Of a DNA stretch of 64,000 nucleotides, positions 1 through 9,262 are shown in pieces. Each line of letters starts with the position of its first letter. Within the stretch, counting starts at the first letter, position 1. Made by a program: the position numbers and the translations under genes. The stretch covers positions 62,001 through 126,000 of the forward strand of contig NZ_AHOO02000006.1 of the NCBI RefSeq assembly GCF_000244755.1. The letters run 5' to 3'. The DNA comes from Leptospira licerasiae serovar Varillal str. VAR 010. Its GTDB lineage: Bacteria; Spirochaetota; Leptospiria; Leptospirales; Leptospiraceae. A model generated the notes under the pieces. It was not told the origin of the DNA. It saw only the letters and a program-made list of their open reading frames with translations, and did not search any database.

Positions 1-1
1 A

Positions 2-736
2 CCTTTTAGGAGTCCGCATCATACGATTTCCGATATTTCTTTGGTGGGAGGTTCAAGTAGTTTAAGAATGGGAGAAGTTTCCTTAGCCGGAAATGGAATA
101 CTATTTTTAGACGAACTCTCCGAATTCCATTCTCGTAATTTACAAGCATTAAGAGAGCCTATGGAAGAAGGAAAAATTACGATTTCTAGGATCAAAGGTT
201 CTATTACCTACCCTGCTTCATTTTTGTTCATAGGAGCCACCAATCCATGTCCTTGCGGATATTACCAAACCTTAATAAAGGAATGTAATTGCAGCGTTGC
301 AAGTATACGAAACTACCAGTCCCCTTTTACGGGCCCATTTTTAGATCGGATCGAAATATTCTACCATATAGGCTTTTCAGGAAATCCAGATAGCGAGAAG
401 GTTTCCGTAAATCTAAAATCTATCCGAGATTCCATCCAGTCCGCTGCGGATATACAATATCGAAGATTATTCAGGGAAACAGGAAAGCTGTATAACGGAA
501 GATTAAGAGGAGAAGAAGTAGAAAGAATGATCCCTCTTTCCAAGGAATGTGAGTCTATGTTTTGGAAGGCTGTCTCTAACCAAAAGTTCAGCATTCGTAA
601 GGTTGCTCATTTTAGGAAGCTTGCGAGAACGATTGCGGATCTGGAAGGTTCGGAGGATATACTTTTGAGGAATTTGGAGGAGGCCCTTGTTTTCCTGAAT
701 TCCGGATGGTCTCCGGAAAACAGGGCCGTAACCTAA
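2..736 (+). CDS. comM: ComM/YifB family Mg-chelatase-like AAA+ ATPase, 3' part
   Basis: The reading frame is open from base 2, so only the last 244 residues are present; the N-terminal Lon-protease-like fold and Walker A motif lie upstream. The fragment opens with PFRSPHHTIS, a hallmark of the YifB/ComM family. It continues with a Walker B-like ILFLDEL, the GATNPCPCGYY cysteine motif and the GPFLDRIEI segment, then the helical Mg-chelatase C-terminal domain. In family members studied in naturally competent bacteria, ComM is a hexameric helicase promoting branch migration during DNA integration. Its role in this organism is unknown. It converges on the minus-strand rpsP-yraN cluster; comM near yraN and rnhB is a familiar bacterial arrangement. 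Confidence 0.93.
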   Translation, partial: PFRSPHHTISDISLVGGSSSLRMGEVSLAGNGILFLDELSEFHSRNLQALREPMEEGKITISRIKGSITYPASFLFIGATNPCPCGYYQTLIKECNCSVASIRNYQSPFTGPFLDRIEIFYHIGFSGNPDSEKVSVNLKSIRDSIQSAADIQYRRLFRETGKLYNGRLRGEEVERMIPLSKECESMFWKAVSNQKFSIRKVAHFRKLARTIADLEGSEDILLRNLEEALVFLNSGWSPENRAVT

Positions 737-766
737 CTTGTTCTTTCGACGGTTTTATTTTTGTGG

Positions 767-990
<224 letters not shown>

Positions 991-1058
991 TCCTCATCCT
1001 TGAGAACCCGCAGACAATTCGAAAATCGACTCGTTTTTCAAATCGCTTAACGATTGTT

Positions 1059-1418
1059 TTAGAATAGATTAAGATAATATTTCAGTTCCCTTTTTTCGGT
1101 AATTAAGGCCAGGGAGAAGGAGACAAAATGATCTCTAAACGAAACGTTTTTACTCAAATAATATCGAGCTACCGTTTTCATTCTACGGATCTTACTTGGT
1201 CTGAATATTTCCAAGGGATGAATCGGAGAGGTTTTGGCCCAGTATTTCACTTCCGTAAAATAGAGGACGTTTTCTTTCTCACTGATTATGTCGATTTCCC
1301 CCTTTTGGATCCGGAAGTTCCTTTCTAGAATGGTGTGGCCTTGCCCTAGAAGGAGTTCTGCAGCTATATTTTCTCCTTCTTTTCCTTTCAATACTCTTAC
1401 TTTGGAGTCAGGTCTCAT
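1059..1418 (-). CDS. yraN: YraN family (UPF0102) endonuclease-like protein
   Basis: 119 residues, the usual family length. The family pattern is visible in order: KGKEGENIAAELL near the N-terminus, ILERNFR, GEIDII (residues 40-45) and FTEVKYW (54-60). D43 and the E56/K58 pair correspond to the Asp...Glu-x-Lys metal site of the PD-(D/E)xK nuclease fold, so the nuclease-like core looks intact. The biological role of YraN proteins is poorly defined. Being downstream of rnhB and close to comM is typical of the family. It follows the HD-GYP gene by 72 bases. Confidence 0.88.
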   Translation of the reverse strand: MRPDSKVRVLKGKEGENIAAELLLGQGHTILERNFRIQKGEIDIISEKENVLYFTEVKYWAKTSPIHPLEIFRPSKIRRMKTVARYYLSKNVSFRDHFVSFSLALITEKRELKYYLNLF

Positions 1419-1490
1419 ACAGAGACCTGTTCTGGAAAAGAAGAATGAATAGAATATTTAGGACTTAAAAAGTTTAGATCCTAAAAAAAA

Positions 1491-2675
1491 TTAAGAATTT
1501 GCGGTGGCTTCTTGTAGATCGAGAGCCTTGACAATAAATAGATGATTCTCTTTTACCAGATCCACCAAGACTAAATTGCGTACAAAAGTGCCATATTCGT
1601 CTTTTATAATACGGATAGAAGGGCGTAAAGGTTTGTCCGCATTTGCGGCTAGAACGACTCCTACTCTTTTGTCGGAAAGTTCCACGCAAGAACCTACAGG
1701 ATACAAGGAAACCTGGTTTAAAAAAGTACGCACGATCTTTAAGTCAAACTTACCTACGTCCATACTGATCATAGATTTGATCGCCTCATGAGGAAGTACT
1801 CTTTGCCTATGAGGTCTATTTGTGATCAGGGCGGAAAAATTATCGGCAATCGCGTAAATCCTAGCATTTTCCTCGATTGCAGTTCCAGCGATCTTTTGAG
1901 GATAACCTTTTCCGTCAAAACGTTCATGGTGTTGTAAAGCAACTACCGCTAAACTATTCTTAATTTTGACTCTTTGGGTCAGAACCTGGTAACCGATAAT
2001 CGTATGCTTTAGGATGGATTTATATTCTTCGTCGGTGAGCTGGTCCGTTTTTTCGGATATGGTTGCAGGAACTTTTGTCATTCCCACATCCGCTACCAAA
2101 CAAGAGATCGCAAGATCCACCATTTTAGGACGGGAGAAGTCCAAAAGTTTTCCTATGATCAAAGCATAGAATGTGGATGTAGTGATCTGGTTGTAAAGGT
2201 AATACCCTGGATTATTCATTCCAAGGATCAGGTAGGAAAGATTATTATGGGTCCTTACAAAATCGGAAAGCGCTTCTCCCTGCTCCCTTACCGGACCGAA
2301 ATCGAATACCTTATCGTCCGCAACTTTTCTATAAACGTCTTGTACTAATGCGAAAGTATTTTTGTATAGATTGGAAAATTGTATTTTGATACGATTCAGG
2401 TTATCGTAGATCCCCTTCAACGGAAGAAGGTCCTCGTCTACGATCGTGCTGATGATAAAATCCTCTAATTGGGTTTCTAACCTTTCGGGATCCACATCAA
2501 TAACTAGGATATCTCCGTGAGTCAATACCTCGGTGATCCCGAATCTTTTCAAACGTTCCAAGTCCGAATCAGTGATCGGAGTATTAGAAGTGATGAACAG
2601 ATTTTCTTTGTCCAGATAAACGGGTTTTGTAAATCTCATACCCGGCTTCAATTCGGACACGTTCAATTTTTTCAT
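1491..2675 (-). CDS. HD-GYP domain protein with degenerate HD metal motif
   Basis: 394 residues, probably cytosolic. Residues 1-75 form a small N-terminal domain ([12 protein letters not shown]) of the kind that precedes HD-GYP domains; about 80-150 is helical; the HD-GYP domain spans about 160-335. The GYP part is intact ([11 protein letters not shown], residues 249-259; IADNFSAL, 277-283), but the canonical HD dipeptide is A195-D196 and the first conserved His is replaced in the NQITTST segment near 162-168. HD-GYP proteins normally hydrolyse cyclic di-GMP; losing the HD histidine suggests altered or absent catalysis, perhaps a binding or regulatory role. It follows the FlhB-like gene by 13 bases and is probably cotranscribed with it. 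Confidence 0.85.
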   Translation of the reverse strand: MKKLNVSELKPGMRFTKPVYLDKENLFITSNTPITDSDLERLKRFGITEVLTHGDILVIDVDPERLETQLEDFIISTIVDEDLLPLKGIYDNLNRIKIQFSNLYKNTFALVQDVYRKVADDKVFDFGPVREQGEALSDFVRTHNNLSYLILGMNNPGYYLYNQITTSTFYALIIGKLLDFSRPKMVDLAISCLVADVGMTKVPATISEKTDQLTDEEYKSILKHTIIGYQVLTQRVKIKNSLAVVALQHHERFDGKGYPQKIAGTAIEENARIYAIADNFSALITNRPHRQRVLPHEAIKSMISMDVGKFDLKIVRTFLNQVSLYPVGSCVELSDKRVGVVLAANADKPLRPSIRIIKDEYGTFVRNLVLVDLVKENHLFIVKALDLQEATANS

Positions 2676-2688
2676 TTTTCAAATTCCC

Positions 2689-2952
2689 TTAATTTGCTTC
2701 CGTTTTTTGGCTGAGTACGAAAGCAAAAACACCCGCAACCGCTCTGTATAAATTTTCCGGGATTTCTTGTCCTACCGGTATCGGAGAAAGTGCCTCGGCC
2801 AAAGGAGCATCCTCCACTATAGGGACTCCGTGTCTTTTCGCCACGCCCTTGATCTTTTCACCTAAAAGACCTTCTCCCTTTGCTAGGATCTTTGGGCCTT
2901 TATTTTCATCCGGTGTAAACTTTAGGGCGATTCCGAATTTCACGCAGTCCAT
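2689..2952 (-). CDS. FlhB C-terminal-domain-like protein (EscU/YscU/FlhB superfamily)
   Basis: 87 residues. It resembles only the cytoplasmic C-terminal domain of the flagellar export switch Flh[63 protein letters not shown]. There is no transmembrane part and no NPTH autocleavage motif; the protein begins at about the place where the cleaved fragment would begin. Such solitary paralogues (for example YlqH of Bacillus subtilis) sit next to a FliK-like gene downstream of rnhB, exactly as here. The start overlaps the FliK-like gene by 13 bases. A role in flagellar substrate switching is possible but undemonstrated. Confidence 0.85.
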   Translation of the reverse strand: MDCVKFGIALKFTPDENKGPKILAKGEGLLGEKIKGVAKRHGVPIVEDAPLAEALSPIPVGQEIPENLYRAVAGVFAFVLSQKTEAN

Positions 2953-3743
2953 TCCCTTCTCTGTAAAGAGGGCTTATATTGTATCCTGAGTTCCTGGAAT
3001 CTAACTCCCGATTCTTCCAAGAACTGCATAAATTTTTTACGATTCCGACCTATATGCAAGTACAATTTAGAACTAGTATAAATAGCCGTTAGAATCAGGT
3101 CCGACGCATCTTCTTTTTTCCAATGGAACCTGTACAAACTTGGACCGTCTTCTTTAGTCTCCATAAAGAGAACAAATATACGACCCGGATCGGTTCCACC
3201 CAAATATCCTTCCGCATTTCCTCCTTCCCATTCCCACTCGAAATAGGGAGTTTCCGATTTCCATTCGAAATGAGGAAAATAACTTTTTAAAAAGGCCAAA
3301 ATACTATCTTCGGAGATTGGCCCTTCTTCTTTATGTAGTACCTTCTCCAAAACTCCTGTGAGTCCTTTTTCCAAAGGAGAAAAAATTTTGGAATCGTCCA
3401 GTTCTAACGTTAGTTTCCTTTCCTGGATTTTCCACTCCGAATCCCCCGATAAGGTTCGAGATAAAAGTAATTGTTCTCCGGTAAGAAGACTGGTCTTTGT
3501 TTCCGCCTCTAACGTTTCTCCCTTCCAGACAAGTTTTGCCTTTCCGTCCTTGGTTCCTTCTTTTACCCAAACCCTAAAGAATGGAGCGTCTTTGGATTCT
3601 CCTTCGAAAGTTTCCGGGTTGAGGATCTTTGTGGAGGAATTGATGACTAAGGAAATTTGATGAGATTCAGGGACCCGATCCGTTTTTCGGATCTGATTGT
3701 TTAGGTTTTTATCAATCGGATTGGGAGGAGGAATCGGCAGCAT
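2940..3743 (-). CDS. Hypothetical protein, weakly FliK/YlqG-like
   Basis: 267 residues, soluble, with a proline-rich start (MLPIPPPNP). There is no signal peptide or membrane segment. About residues 50-110 look like a small beta domain; the C-terminal 70 residues (LYRFHWKK..., [38 protein letters not shown]) have the alternating strand-helix pattern of the flagellar hook-length (FliK) C-terminal domain. The assignment rests mainly on position: it lies between rnhB (overlap 32 bases) and the FlhB-like gene (overlap 13 bases), the slot occupied by ylqG in Firmicutes. Sequence similarity alone is too weak to prove FliK relationship. Confidence 0.6.
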   Translation of the reverse strand: MLPIPPPNPIDKNLNNQIRKTDRVPESHQISLVINSSTKILNPETFEGESKDAPFFRVWVKEGTKDGKAKLVWKGETLEAETKTSLLTGEQLLLSRTLSGDSEWKIQERKLTLELDDSKIFSPLEKGLTGVLEKVLHKEEGPISEDSILAFLKSYFPHFEWKSETPYFEWEWEGGNAEGYLGGTDPGRIFVLFMETKEDGPSLYRFHWKKEDASDLILTAIYTSSKLYLHIGRNRKKFMQFLEESGVRFQELRIQYKPSLQRREWTA

Positions 3744-4404
3744 GGAATTTTTTTGTGAAGGATCTTCTGTGGATTCTTGCTAGTCCCAGATTCCGGATTG
3801 CTTCTTCATGTCCTGCGCTACCGTATCCTTTATGAGCCTCGAATCCATAACCGGGAAACTTAGAGGCGATTGCCTTCATAAAACGATCCCGTTTTACTTT
3901 TGCGATAATAGATGCAGCCGCAATACTCGCGATCCTGGAATCTCCTTTTTTATAATAATAAGACTGGCGTTTTACCTCTTCCGATTCCTTGTATTTGGAA
4001 AAATTATAGTTTCCGTCGATTAAGAGCAGAAGTTTTTTTCCAGTACTTTCTATCGGAGCTTCGGAGGCCTTTCTATAACATTTCAGGATACCCTCTAAAA
4101 CCGCTCTGTTGATCCCGTAACGATCTATATAGGTATGGGATAAGAATGCGTGTGCAACTTTGTGGGCAGTTTCCTGAATTTCTTGAAACAAAGATTCACG
4201 TTTTGATTCAGTGAGTTTTTTGGAGTCATTCAATCCTTTTAAGATTTGGCCCGAGTAGATCTTTTCCAGAACTTCAGGTGTAAAGGAAACCATTCCTACG
4301 GATAAAGGACCTGCATACGGTCCTCTTCCTGCTTCATCTATACCGCATGGAAGATGATCTGGAAAAAATTTCAATTCTTCCGGTTCGAAATTTGCGAGAG
4401 GCAT
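3712..4404 (-). CDS. rnhB: Ribonuclease HII
   Basis: 230 residues, full length. It cleaves the RNA strand of RNA-DNA hybrids and removes misincorporated ribonucleotides from DNA. The catalytic signature [13 protein letters not shown] is at residues 21-33 (D23 and E24), followed by NDSKKLTE (59-66), LLIDGNYNF (D130), and the [20 protein letters not shown] block (154-173), then [15 protein letters not shown] near the end. The acidic active-site set is complete. The gene follows rplS and its 3' end overlaps the FliK-like gene, the same rplS-rnhB order as in many bacteria. Confidence 0.96.
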   Translation of the reverse strand: MPLANFEPEELKFFPDHLPCGIDEAGRGPYAGPLSVGMVSFTPEVLEKIYSGQILKGLNDSKKLTESKRESLFQEIQETAHKVAHAFLSHTYIDRYGINRAVLEGILKCYRKASEAPIESTGKKLLLLIDGNYNFSKYKESEEVKRQSYYYKKGDSRIASIAAASIIAKVKRDRFMKAIASKFPGYGFEAHKGYGSAGHEEAIRNLGLARIHRRSFTKKFHAADSSSQSD

Positions 4405-4479
4405 TGGTTTTTAGGGAGAAAGTAAAAGGAAAAGAAGGAGGGAAATGCGGCGAAGAAACTCGCCGCAAATTAAAGGATC

Positions 4480-4914
4480 TTATTCTGCAGCAGCAGTTTC
4501 TGCGGAGGAAGCGGCAGCTTTTGCTTCTTCTGCAGTTTGGCGTTTTCTGTCTTCTGCTACTAAGATCTTTCCACCTTTCAACTCGCGAATACGAGCAGAT
4601 TTTCCGGAACGTTCTCTTAAGAAGAATAGTTTAGAACGACGAACCTTACCTTTACGTACTAGTTCAATTTTAGCGATACGAGGAGAATATAGAGGGAATA
4701 CTCTTTCTACACCCACATCGTAGGAAATTCTACGAACGGTGAAAGATTTTCCGTTTCCGCCGTTGGAGATGGAGATCACAACTCCTTCGTATACCTGGAC
4801 CCTTTCCTTGCCGGATTCTTGGATTTTATAATGGACCTTAACAGTATCCCCTACGTTGAAGTTCAGGGTACGATTCGCTTCTGTAGGAAGTCCGCCTTTT
4901 AAAAGTTCTTTCAT
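4480..4914 (-). CDS. rplS: 50S ribosomal protein L19
   Basis: 144 residues. The L19 core ([67 protein letters not shown]) fills about residues 1-112. The last 20 or so residues are a low-complexity Ala/Glu/Ser tail that extends past the usual end of L19 (about 115 residues). L19 sits at the 30S-50S interface. Its ATG overlaps the trmD stop by four bases (ATGA), so translation is probably coupled; the conserved order is rpsP-khpA-rimM-trmD-rplS. Confidence 0.96.
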   Translation of the reverse strand: MKELLKGGLPTEANRTLNFNVGDTVKVHYKIQESGKERVQVYEGVVISISNGGNGKSFTVRRISYDVGVERVFPLYSPRIAKIELVRKGKVRRSKLFFLRERSGKSARIRELKGGKILVAEDRKRQTAEEAKAAASSAETAAAE

Positions 4915-5579
4915 AAATTCCTCGTAATATCAGGGTCGACTTTCTTTCGATTGGCATTGCGCCAAGATTCTATCGCCGCGTGGTTTCCGCCCAAGAGAAT
5001 TTCGGGAACCTTCCAACCATTGTATTCGGAAGGTTTCGTATATTGTGGATATTCTAAAACATCCCTTTCGTTATGAGATTCTTCTTCCAGGCTCTCTCGG
5101 TCGCCTAAAAAGCCGGGCAAAAGCCTGGACACAGCATCCGCAATACAGAGGCTAGCCAAATCTCCGGCTGAAATTACATAATTTCCAAGGGACAGTTCTA
5201 TGTCAACAAGATGCTCTGTTACCCTATGATCCACTCCTTCATAATATCCTGATATAAGAGTGATCGGCTTTTGGATCTTGGAAAGTTTCTCCGCAACATT
5301 CTGATCGAATGGAATTCCGGAAGGTGTAGTAAGAATTACGAGCCCTTTATCTTCTCCCAAGGACTTTAATGCGAGGTCTATTGGCTCTACTTTTAAAAGC
5401 ATTCCTGGACCACCGCCATAAGGTGTGTCGTCTACCTTTAGATGTTTATTATTAGAGAAGTCCCGCAGATGTACGATGTTTACGGAGAATACTCCCTTTT
5501 GGATTGCCTTCTCTTGTAGCCCTTCCGCAAAGTATGCCTGGACCTTGGAGGGGAATAAGGTAATAAAATTAAATTTCAT
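4911..5579 (-). CDS. trmD: tRNA (guanine-N1)-methyltransferase
   Basis: 222 residues. It uses S-adenosylmethionine to methylate G37 of tRNAs, preventing frameshifting. Recognisable family blocks are [16 protein letters not shown] at the start, [14 protein letters not shown], the trefoil-knot segments [12 protein letters not shown] and [14 protein letters not shown], and [18 protein letters not shown]. The knot loop reads ISAGDL where most TrmD proteins have LTGGEL, a modest divergence. It overlaps rimM by 11 bases at its start and rplS by four at its end. Confidence 0.95.
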   Translation of the reverse strand: MKFNFITLFPSKVQAYFAEGLQEKAIQKGVFSVNIVHLRDFSNNKHLKVDDTPYGGGPGMLLKVEPIDLALKSLGEDKGLVILTTPSGIPFDQNVAEKLSKIQKPITLISGYYEGVDHRVTEHLVDIELSLGNYVISAGDLASLCIADAVSRLLPGFLGDRESLEEESHNERDVLEYPQYTKPSEYNGWKVPEILLGGNHAAIESWRNANRKKVDPDITRNL

Positions 5580-6087
5580 TCCAGTCCTCAGGACTTTTTA
5601 AAACGATCTTACCTTCTTCTAAGATTACCTTTCCTACATGTTTTTCTACGTATGGAACTAAGATCTCCGAATCTTGGGTTTGAAAAACAAGTATAGAATG
5701 TGCCGGATTTTCTAAAATGTCCACCAATTCCCAGCCAAGCTCTTTTCCGTCTTCAGAAATCGCTTTCAGACCTTTTAATTCGAATAGATAATATTCTTCG
5801 TTTTTGGATTTGGGAAAATAAGAACGATCGATATAAAGTTTTCCGCCTGTTAAGGAAGAAGCTTCTTCGGGAGAATTGATCCCTTCTAACTGTAAAAGTA
5901 TTTTTCCTGATTGAATGGTCGATCTTAGGATTTTGACAGATACAGGTTCTCTAGAGGAAAATTCTAGTGTGGCATGGATGGGAAATTTGAGTTCCGGAAC
6001 AGAACTATCCTCTGCAACCAATCGGACAAAACCCTTCAGTCCGAAGGGTTTTCCTAAATGTCCGGTTAGGATACGAGTCTCAGTCAA
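5569..6087 (-). CDS. rimM: 16S rRNA processing protein RimM
   Basis: 172 residues, normal length. It binds S19 and assists maturation of the 30S head. The N-terminal RimM domain contains [16 protein letters not shown]; the C-terminal PRC-barrel contains [23 protein letters not shown] and [21 protein letters not shown]. The start overlaps the end of khpA by eight bases and the end overlaps trmD by 11 bases. Confidence 0.93.
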   Translation of the reverse strand: MTETRILTGHLGKPFGLKGFVRLVAEDSSVPELKFPIHATLEFSSREPVSVKILRSTIQSGKILLQLEGINSPEEASSLTGGKLYIDRSYFPKSKNEEYYLFELKGLKAISEDGKELGWELVDILENPAHSILVFQTQDSEILVPYVEKHVGKVILEEGKIVLKSPEDWNEI

Positions 6088-6310
6088 TAATTTCTAAGGA
6101 GAAATTTTTTCCGGCTTTGATGGAAGCTGCGGTTAAGATCGCTCTTAAGGACTTTGCGATCCTACCATTCTTGCCGATCACTTTCCCCACGTCCTTCGGG
6201 GAAACCCGGAGTTCTAGGACGGTTTGTTCGTCGCCCTCGATTTCTTTTACGGAAATCTCCTCCGGATGATCTACTAGAGAAGTAACGATATAGCGGATCA
6301 GCTCTTCCAT
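6080..6310 (-). CDS. khpA: KH-domain RNA-binding protein KhpA
   Basis: 76 residues from the ATG at 6310, which overlaps the rpsP stop as TAATG. An upstream in-frame ATG at 6343 lies inside rpsP and would add 11 residues absent from the family (orthologues begin MEELIRYIV). The single KH domain has the GxxG loop VIGKNGR. In Gram-positives KhpA partners with KhpB/Jag in RNA binding; no jag gene is in this window. The position between rpsP and rimM is the classic one. Confidence 0.93.
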   Translation of the reverse strand: MEELIRYIVTSLVDHPEEISVKEIEGDEQTVLELRVSPKDVGKVIGKNGRIAKSLRAILTAASIKAGKNFSLEIID

Positions 6311-6576
6311 TACTTCTTCAGGGATTGTTTGTATTCCGCCCAAATTCCCTCGTGTTTAATGAGGTTCAGAACGGTTCCGGTAGGTTGCGCACCTTTGCTG
6401 AGCCAGCCTAAAATTTTGTCTTTATCCAGGACAGTTCCACTTTTCACTTCTGCTGGGTGATAGTGTCCAAGGATATCGATAAATTTACCATCTCTAGGGG
6501 AACGGCTGTCTGCAGCCACTACCCGGTAGTGAGGGTTGTTTTTGGCTCCGGTTCTTTGTAGTCTGATCTTAACCAA
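6310..6576 (-). CDS. rpsP: 30S ribosomal protein S16
   Basis: 88 residues. Typical S16 start [29 protein letters not shown] followed by LGHYHP and [13 protein letters not shown]16 binds 16S rRNA in the 30S body. The start codon is TTG at 6576, supported by the conserved N-terminus and by AAGGAA just upstream. It is the first gene of the rpsP-khpA-rimM-trmD-rplS cluster, with a sigma-70-like promoter in the preceding 99-base gap. Confidence 0.95.
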   Translation of the reverse strand: MVKIRLQRTGAKNNPHYRVVAADSRSPRDGKFIDILGHYHPAEVKSGTVLDKDKILGWLSKGAQPTGTVLNLIKHEGIWAEYKQSLKK

Positions 6577-6604
6577 AGTAAAATTCCTTCGAATAAATAA
6601 GGAT

Positions 6605-6624
6605 GGCTCACCGTACGGCTCGCC
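6605..6624 (-). promoter_or_regulatory. Imperfect palindrome in the rpsP leader
   Basis: A 20-base imperfect palindrome centred on CCGTACGG, with outer arms GGC and GCC, lies between the candidate promoter and the rpsP start. It would fold as a hairpin in the mRNA leader. A role as an operator or as a ribosomal-protein autoregulation site is speculation. Confidence 0.35.
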
Positions 6625-6634
6625 CTAATACGCC

Positions 6635-6662
6635 ATAATTCCCTGGAACGCTCGGCTGTCAA
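6635..6662 (-). promoter_or_regulatory. Candidate sigma-70 promoter for rpsP operon
   Basis: On the minus strand TTGACA (complement of 6657-6662) is followed by a 16-base spacer and AATTAT (complement of 6635-6640, four of six matches to TATAAT). It lies in the gap between rpsP and the end of rpe, about 60 bases before the rpsP TTG start. Confidence 0.5.
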
Positions 6663-6675
6663 TATTTAATGTGAC

Positions 6676-7320
6676 TTACTTTGCGAGGCCTTTTAAACGA
6701 ATGCCATTCTCGCTTGGGTCTCCGGATTTGAATAAACCCGCCCCCACCACACAAATATCTACACCGGCCTGGGCGAGTTCTTTGATATTTGTATCATTGA
6801 CTCCCCCATCTACTTCCAGCTCGATCGGGTAATTGGAGATCAAAGACTTGACCTTGCGGATCTTGTCCATTCCCCCATCCACGAATTTTTGTCCGTAGAA
6901 TCCAGGTTCTACTGTCATTATGAGTACTAGATCGATATAAGGTAGAAGTGTCTCTAACGCAGAGACTGGAGTTCCTGGGTTCAGCGAGACTCCCACTTTG
7001 GTTCCGTTCTTTTTGATTTCCTGAGCTAAGCGAATCGGAAAACGAGTGGTTTCTGCATGGAAAGTAATGCAGTAAGGATTCAGCTCATAATATTTAGGAA
7101 CATGATTTTCAGGCTTCTCCACCATTAGGTGAACGTCCAAAGGGATCTGAGTCATGGCCTTTATCTCTTTATTGACCGCTTCTCCGAAGCTGATCTGAGG
7201 TACAAAGTTTCCGTCCATCACGTCCATATGGACTAGATCTATTCCTTCTTTTTTGAAGTTAGGAACTGTATTTGCGAGCGCAGTAAGTTGGGTGGCTAAA
7301 ATAGAAGCGGAGATTTTCAA
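6676..7320 (-). CDS. rpe: Ribulose-phosphate 3-epimerase
   Basis: 214 residues, TIM barrel, interconverting ribulose-5-phosphate and xylulose-5-phosphate in the pentose phosphate pathway. Family motifs are [24 protein letters not shown] (metal-binding His and Asp), [25 protein letters not shown] and LEVDGGVN. The start is TTG at 7320, overlapping the PASTA gene stop as TTGA. It is the last gene of the 17-gene minus-strand run. Confidence 0.95.
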   Translation of the reverse strand: MKISASILATQLTALANTVPNFKKEGIDLVHMDVMDGNFVPQISFGEAVNKEIKAMTQIPLDVHLMVEKPENHVPKYYELNPYCITFHAETTRFPIRLAQEIKKNGTKVGVSLNPGTPVSALETLLPYIDLVLIMTVEPGFYGQKFVDGGMDKIRKVKSLISNYPIELEVDGGVNDTNIKELAQAGVDICVVGAGLFKSGDPSENGIRLKGLAK

Positions 7321-8321
7321 AATTCGTTCTCGTAGTCTTTGGATTTTACTTTTGAACCTTTATCGTCCAAAAGAACCAGGGTCACGTCTCCTGTTCTGTA
7401 AAAGACAGTCTGGATTTTTTCTCCCTCTTGGTAGGTTGTGGGAGCGCTGATTTCCATTTGTTTGGTTTTGTCGTTTTGGTCTTTTACAACTAGGGAATAG
7501 GTTCCGTTTTCAGGAGCCTCGTAGACGAAACTTTCGTATCCGCTTTCTACTCGGTCTTCCGGCTCGAAATAAAATACCTTAAACTTATATTCGTTTCCCA
7601 CTTTTTGGACGGATTCAATCTTTCCGTTATCGGGACGAAATTTTGTGAGAACCACTTCTGCCTTGGAGGAAATTTTGGCTCTTACAAGCGCTCTTTGTGC
7701 GAATGCGAAAGAATCACCAGGTTTAAAATCTAAACCCGCCTGTGGTTCTCCTTCTTTTTTCTTGGTAGAAGGTTTTGTAACAAGTAAGAATACTTTTTCG
7801 CCGGCAGTGATATTTTTACCTGCTTCCGGAATTTGATCCACTACTGTATCAGGTTGCTCCCCTTCTTTCACTTCTACATAAGTGATCCCCCCAAGAGTTA
7901 GAGAAACGTAAGTCTCTCCGGAGAGTACTTTTTCCATGGAGTTTTTAGCCGAAACTAAACTTTGCCCCTTTAAGTTGGGCATGTCGATCCTGTCTAAACC
8001 GATATTGACTGTAAGAGAAACTTTGGAACCTGCTTCCACTTCTCTTCCGGGGCGAATGGATTGGTAGATAATAATTCCGTCCGTTTTGTCCGGATAACGT
8101 TTGGACTCCAATCTGACTTTCAATTGGAGTCGCATTAATTCGTTATGGACTTCGTTGTACGGTTTGCCTACCACATCAGGCATGACTACCATAGTGGAAC
8201 TTTTAGTACGAACGAATACAACTAAGAATGCGGCTATGAAAAATACTACTAAGCCGAATGCGATGAAAAAAAAGTAACCCCCGATAGGGAGATATTTAGA
8301 GCGGAGTTCTTCCTTGGTCAC
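7317..8321 (-). CDS. PASTA-domain membrane protein
   Basis: 334 residues. One N-terminal transmembrane helix (about residues 14-36, [19 protein letters not shown]) is followed by extracytoplasmic PASTA repeats: [20 protein letters not shown], then [20 protein letters not shown] and a more degenerate third unit ending near residue 185. The C-terminal 130 residues are a separate beta-rich region I cannot assign. PASTA domains usually sense muropeptides or dock to cell-wall enzymes; here there is no attached kinase or penicillin-binding domain. The GTG start overlaps the fmt stop as GTGA. Confidence 0.85.
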   Translation of the reverse strand: MTKEELRSKYLPIGGYFFFIAFGLVVFFIAAFLVVFVRTKSSTMVVMPDVVGKPYNEVHNELMRLQLKVRLESKRYPDKTDGIIIYQSIRPGREVEAGSKVSLTVNIGLDRIDMPNLKGQSLVSAKNSMEKVLSGETYVSLTLGGITYVEVKEGEQPDTVVDQIPEAGKNITAGEKVFLLVTKPSTKKKEGEPQAGLDFKPGDSFAFAQRALVRAKISSKAEVVLTKFRPDNGKIESVQKVGNEYKFKVFYFEPEDRVESGYESFVYEAPENGTYSLVVKDQNDKTKQMEISAPTTYQEGEKIQTVFYRTGDVTLVLLDDKGSKVKSKDYENEF

Positions 8322-9262
8322 TCGAAACGATCCTCGTCCGAAATACGGAAACCGTTCATAAAATCCGCAACAGTCATTCTGTTTTTATTTTCCGGTTGTA
8401 CGGAAAGGATCTCTAAGAAACGGCCATCTCCACACTGGAAAATAAGGGCCTTTTTGTCCATTCGTTTCAATTTGCCAGGATGAATCGACGTTTCGGAAAA
8501 ATCCGTAGGTCTTGTTTTCCATACGACCAAACGTTTGTCCCTAAAACGGCAATACCCGCCCAGATCCGGACTTAATGCTCGGATACGATTATGTATTTCC
8601 ATGGCAGAAAGTTGTAGATCCAGGACTCTATCTTCCGCCTGGATCTTGGTGCAATAAGTTGCCTTGGAATGATCTTGTGGAGAAGCCTCGAAGGCGGTTG
8701 TTCTCTGGCCTTTCAAAAGTGGGATTAAACTTTGGATCCCTGCTTGGGTGATCTTTTCCATGAGAGTTCCGGTATCATCTTCTAGGTCCACATCCACTTC
8801 TTGGATACGGATGATATCCCCCTCATCCATTTTTTCTCCCAGATATTGGATGCTGATCCCTGATTTTGTATAACCTTTCCAAAGAGAGGTTTGGACGGGA
8901 GAAGCACCCCTTAAGTCGGGAAGAATGGAACCATGCAGATTGATAGAACCGAATTTAGGATGGGAAAAAATTTCTTTCGGCAGAATAGAACCGTAAGCAA
9001 ATACAACGTATAGTTCCGCATCAAACTTGGATAAGTTTTGGAGTGCTTCTTCTTTTTCCTTCTTTATGGATTCATATTGGAAGATCGGAAGATTTGCAGC
9101 AAGTGCAACTTCTTTCACAGGACTTGGGACTGGGGTTTTACTTCTTCCCTTTGGACGATCCGGATTTGTGACTACGAATTGTACTTGGATATCAGGCTCT
9201 TGTAGCAATGCCTGCAAAAGTTTGGCAGAAGGTTCCGGGGTCCCAAAAAATGCGATTTTCAT
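8318..9262 (-). CDS. fmt: Methionyl-tRNA formyltransferase
   Basis: 314 residues. It transfers formyl from 10-formyl-THF to initiator Met-tRNA. The N-terminal formyltransferase domain has KIAFFGTPEPSAKLLQ, VVTNPDRPKGRS, INLHGSILPDLRGASP (catalytic Asn/His region) and LGEKMDEGDII; the C-terminal domain carries RIRALSPDLGGYCRF. The ATG overlaps the priA stop by one base (TGATG). Functionally it pairs with def, which lies at the far end of the window. Confidence 0.95.
   Translation of the reverse strand: MKIAFFGTPEPSAKLLQALLQEPDIQVQFVVTNPDRPKGRSKTPVPSPVKEVALAANLPIFQYESIKKEKEEALQNLSKFDAELYVVFAYGSILPKEIFSHPKFGSINLHGSILPDLRGASPVQTSLWKGYTKSGISIQYLGEKMDEGDIIRIQEVDVDLEDDTGTLMEKITQAGIQSLIPLLKGQRTTAFEASPQDHSKATYCTKIQAEDRVLDLQLSAMEIHNRIRALSPDLGGYCRFRDKRLVVWKTRPTDFSETSIHPGKLKRMDKKALIFQCGDGRFLEILSVQPENKNRMTVADFMNGFRISDEDRFE

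Noticed and set aside
4480..6576. Signal recognition (ffh) gene in the rpsP cluster
   Set aside because: Expected in some bacteria next to rpsP, but no SRP54 GTPase motifs occur in this stretch.
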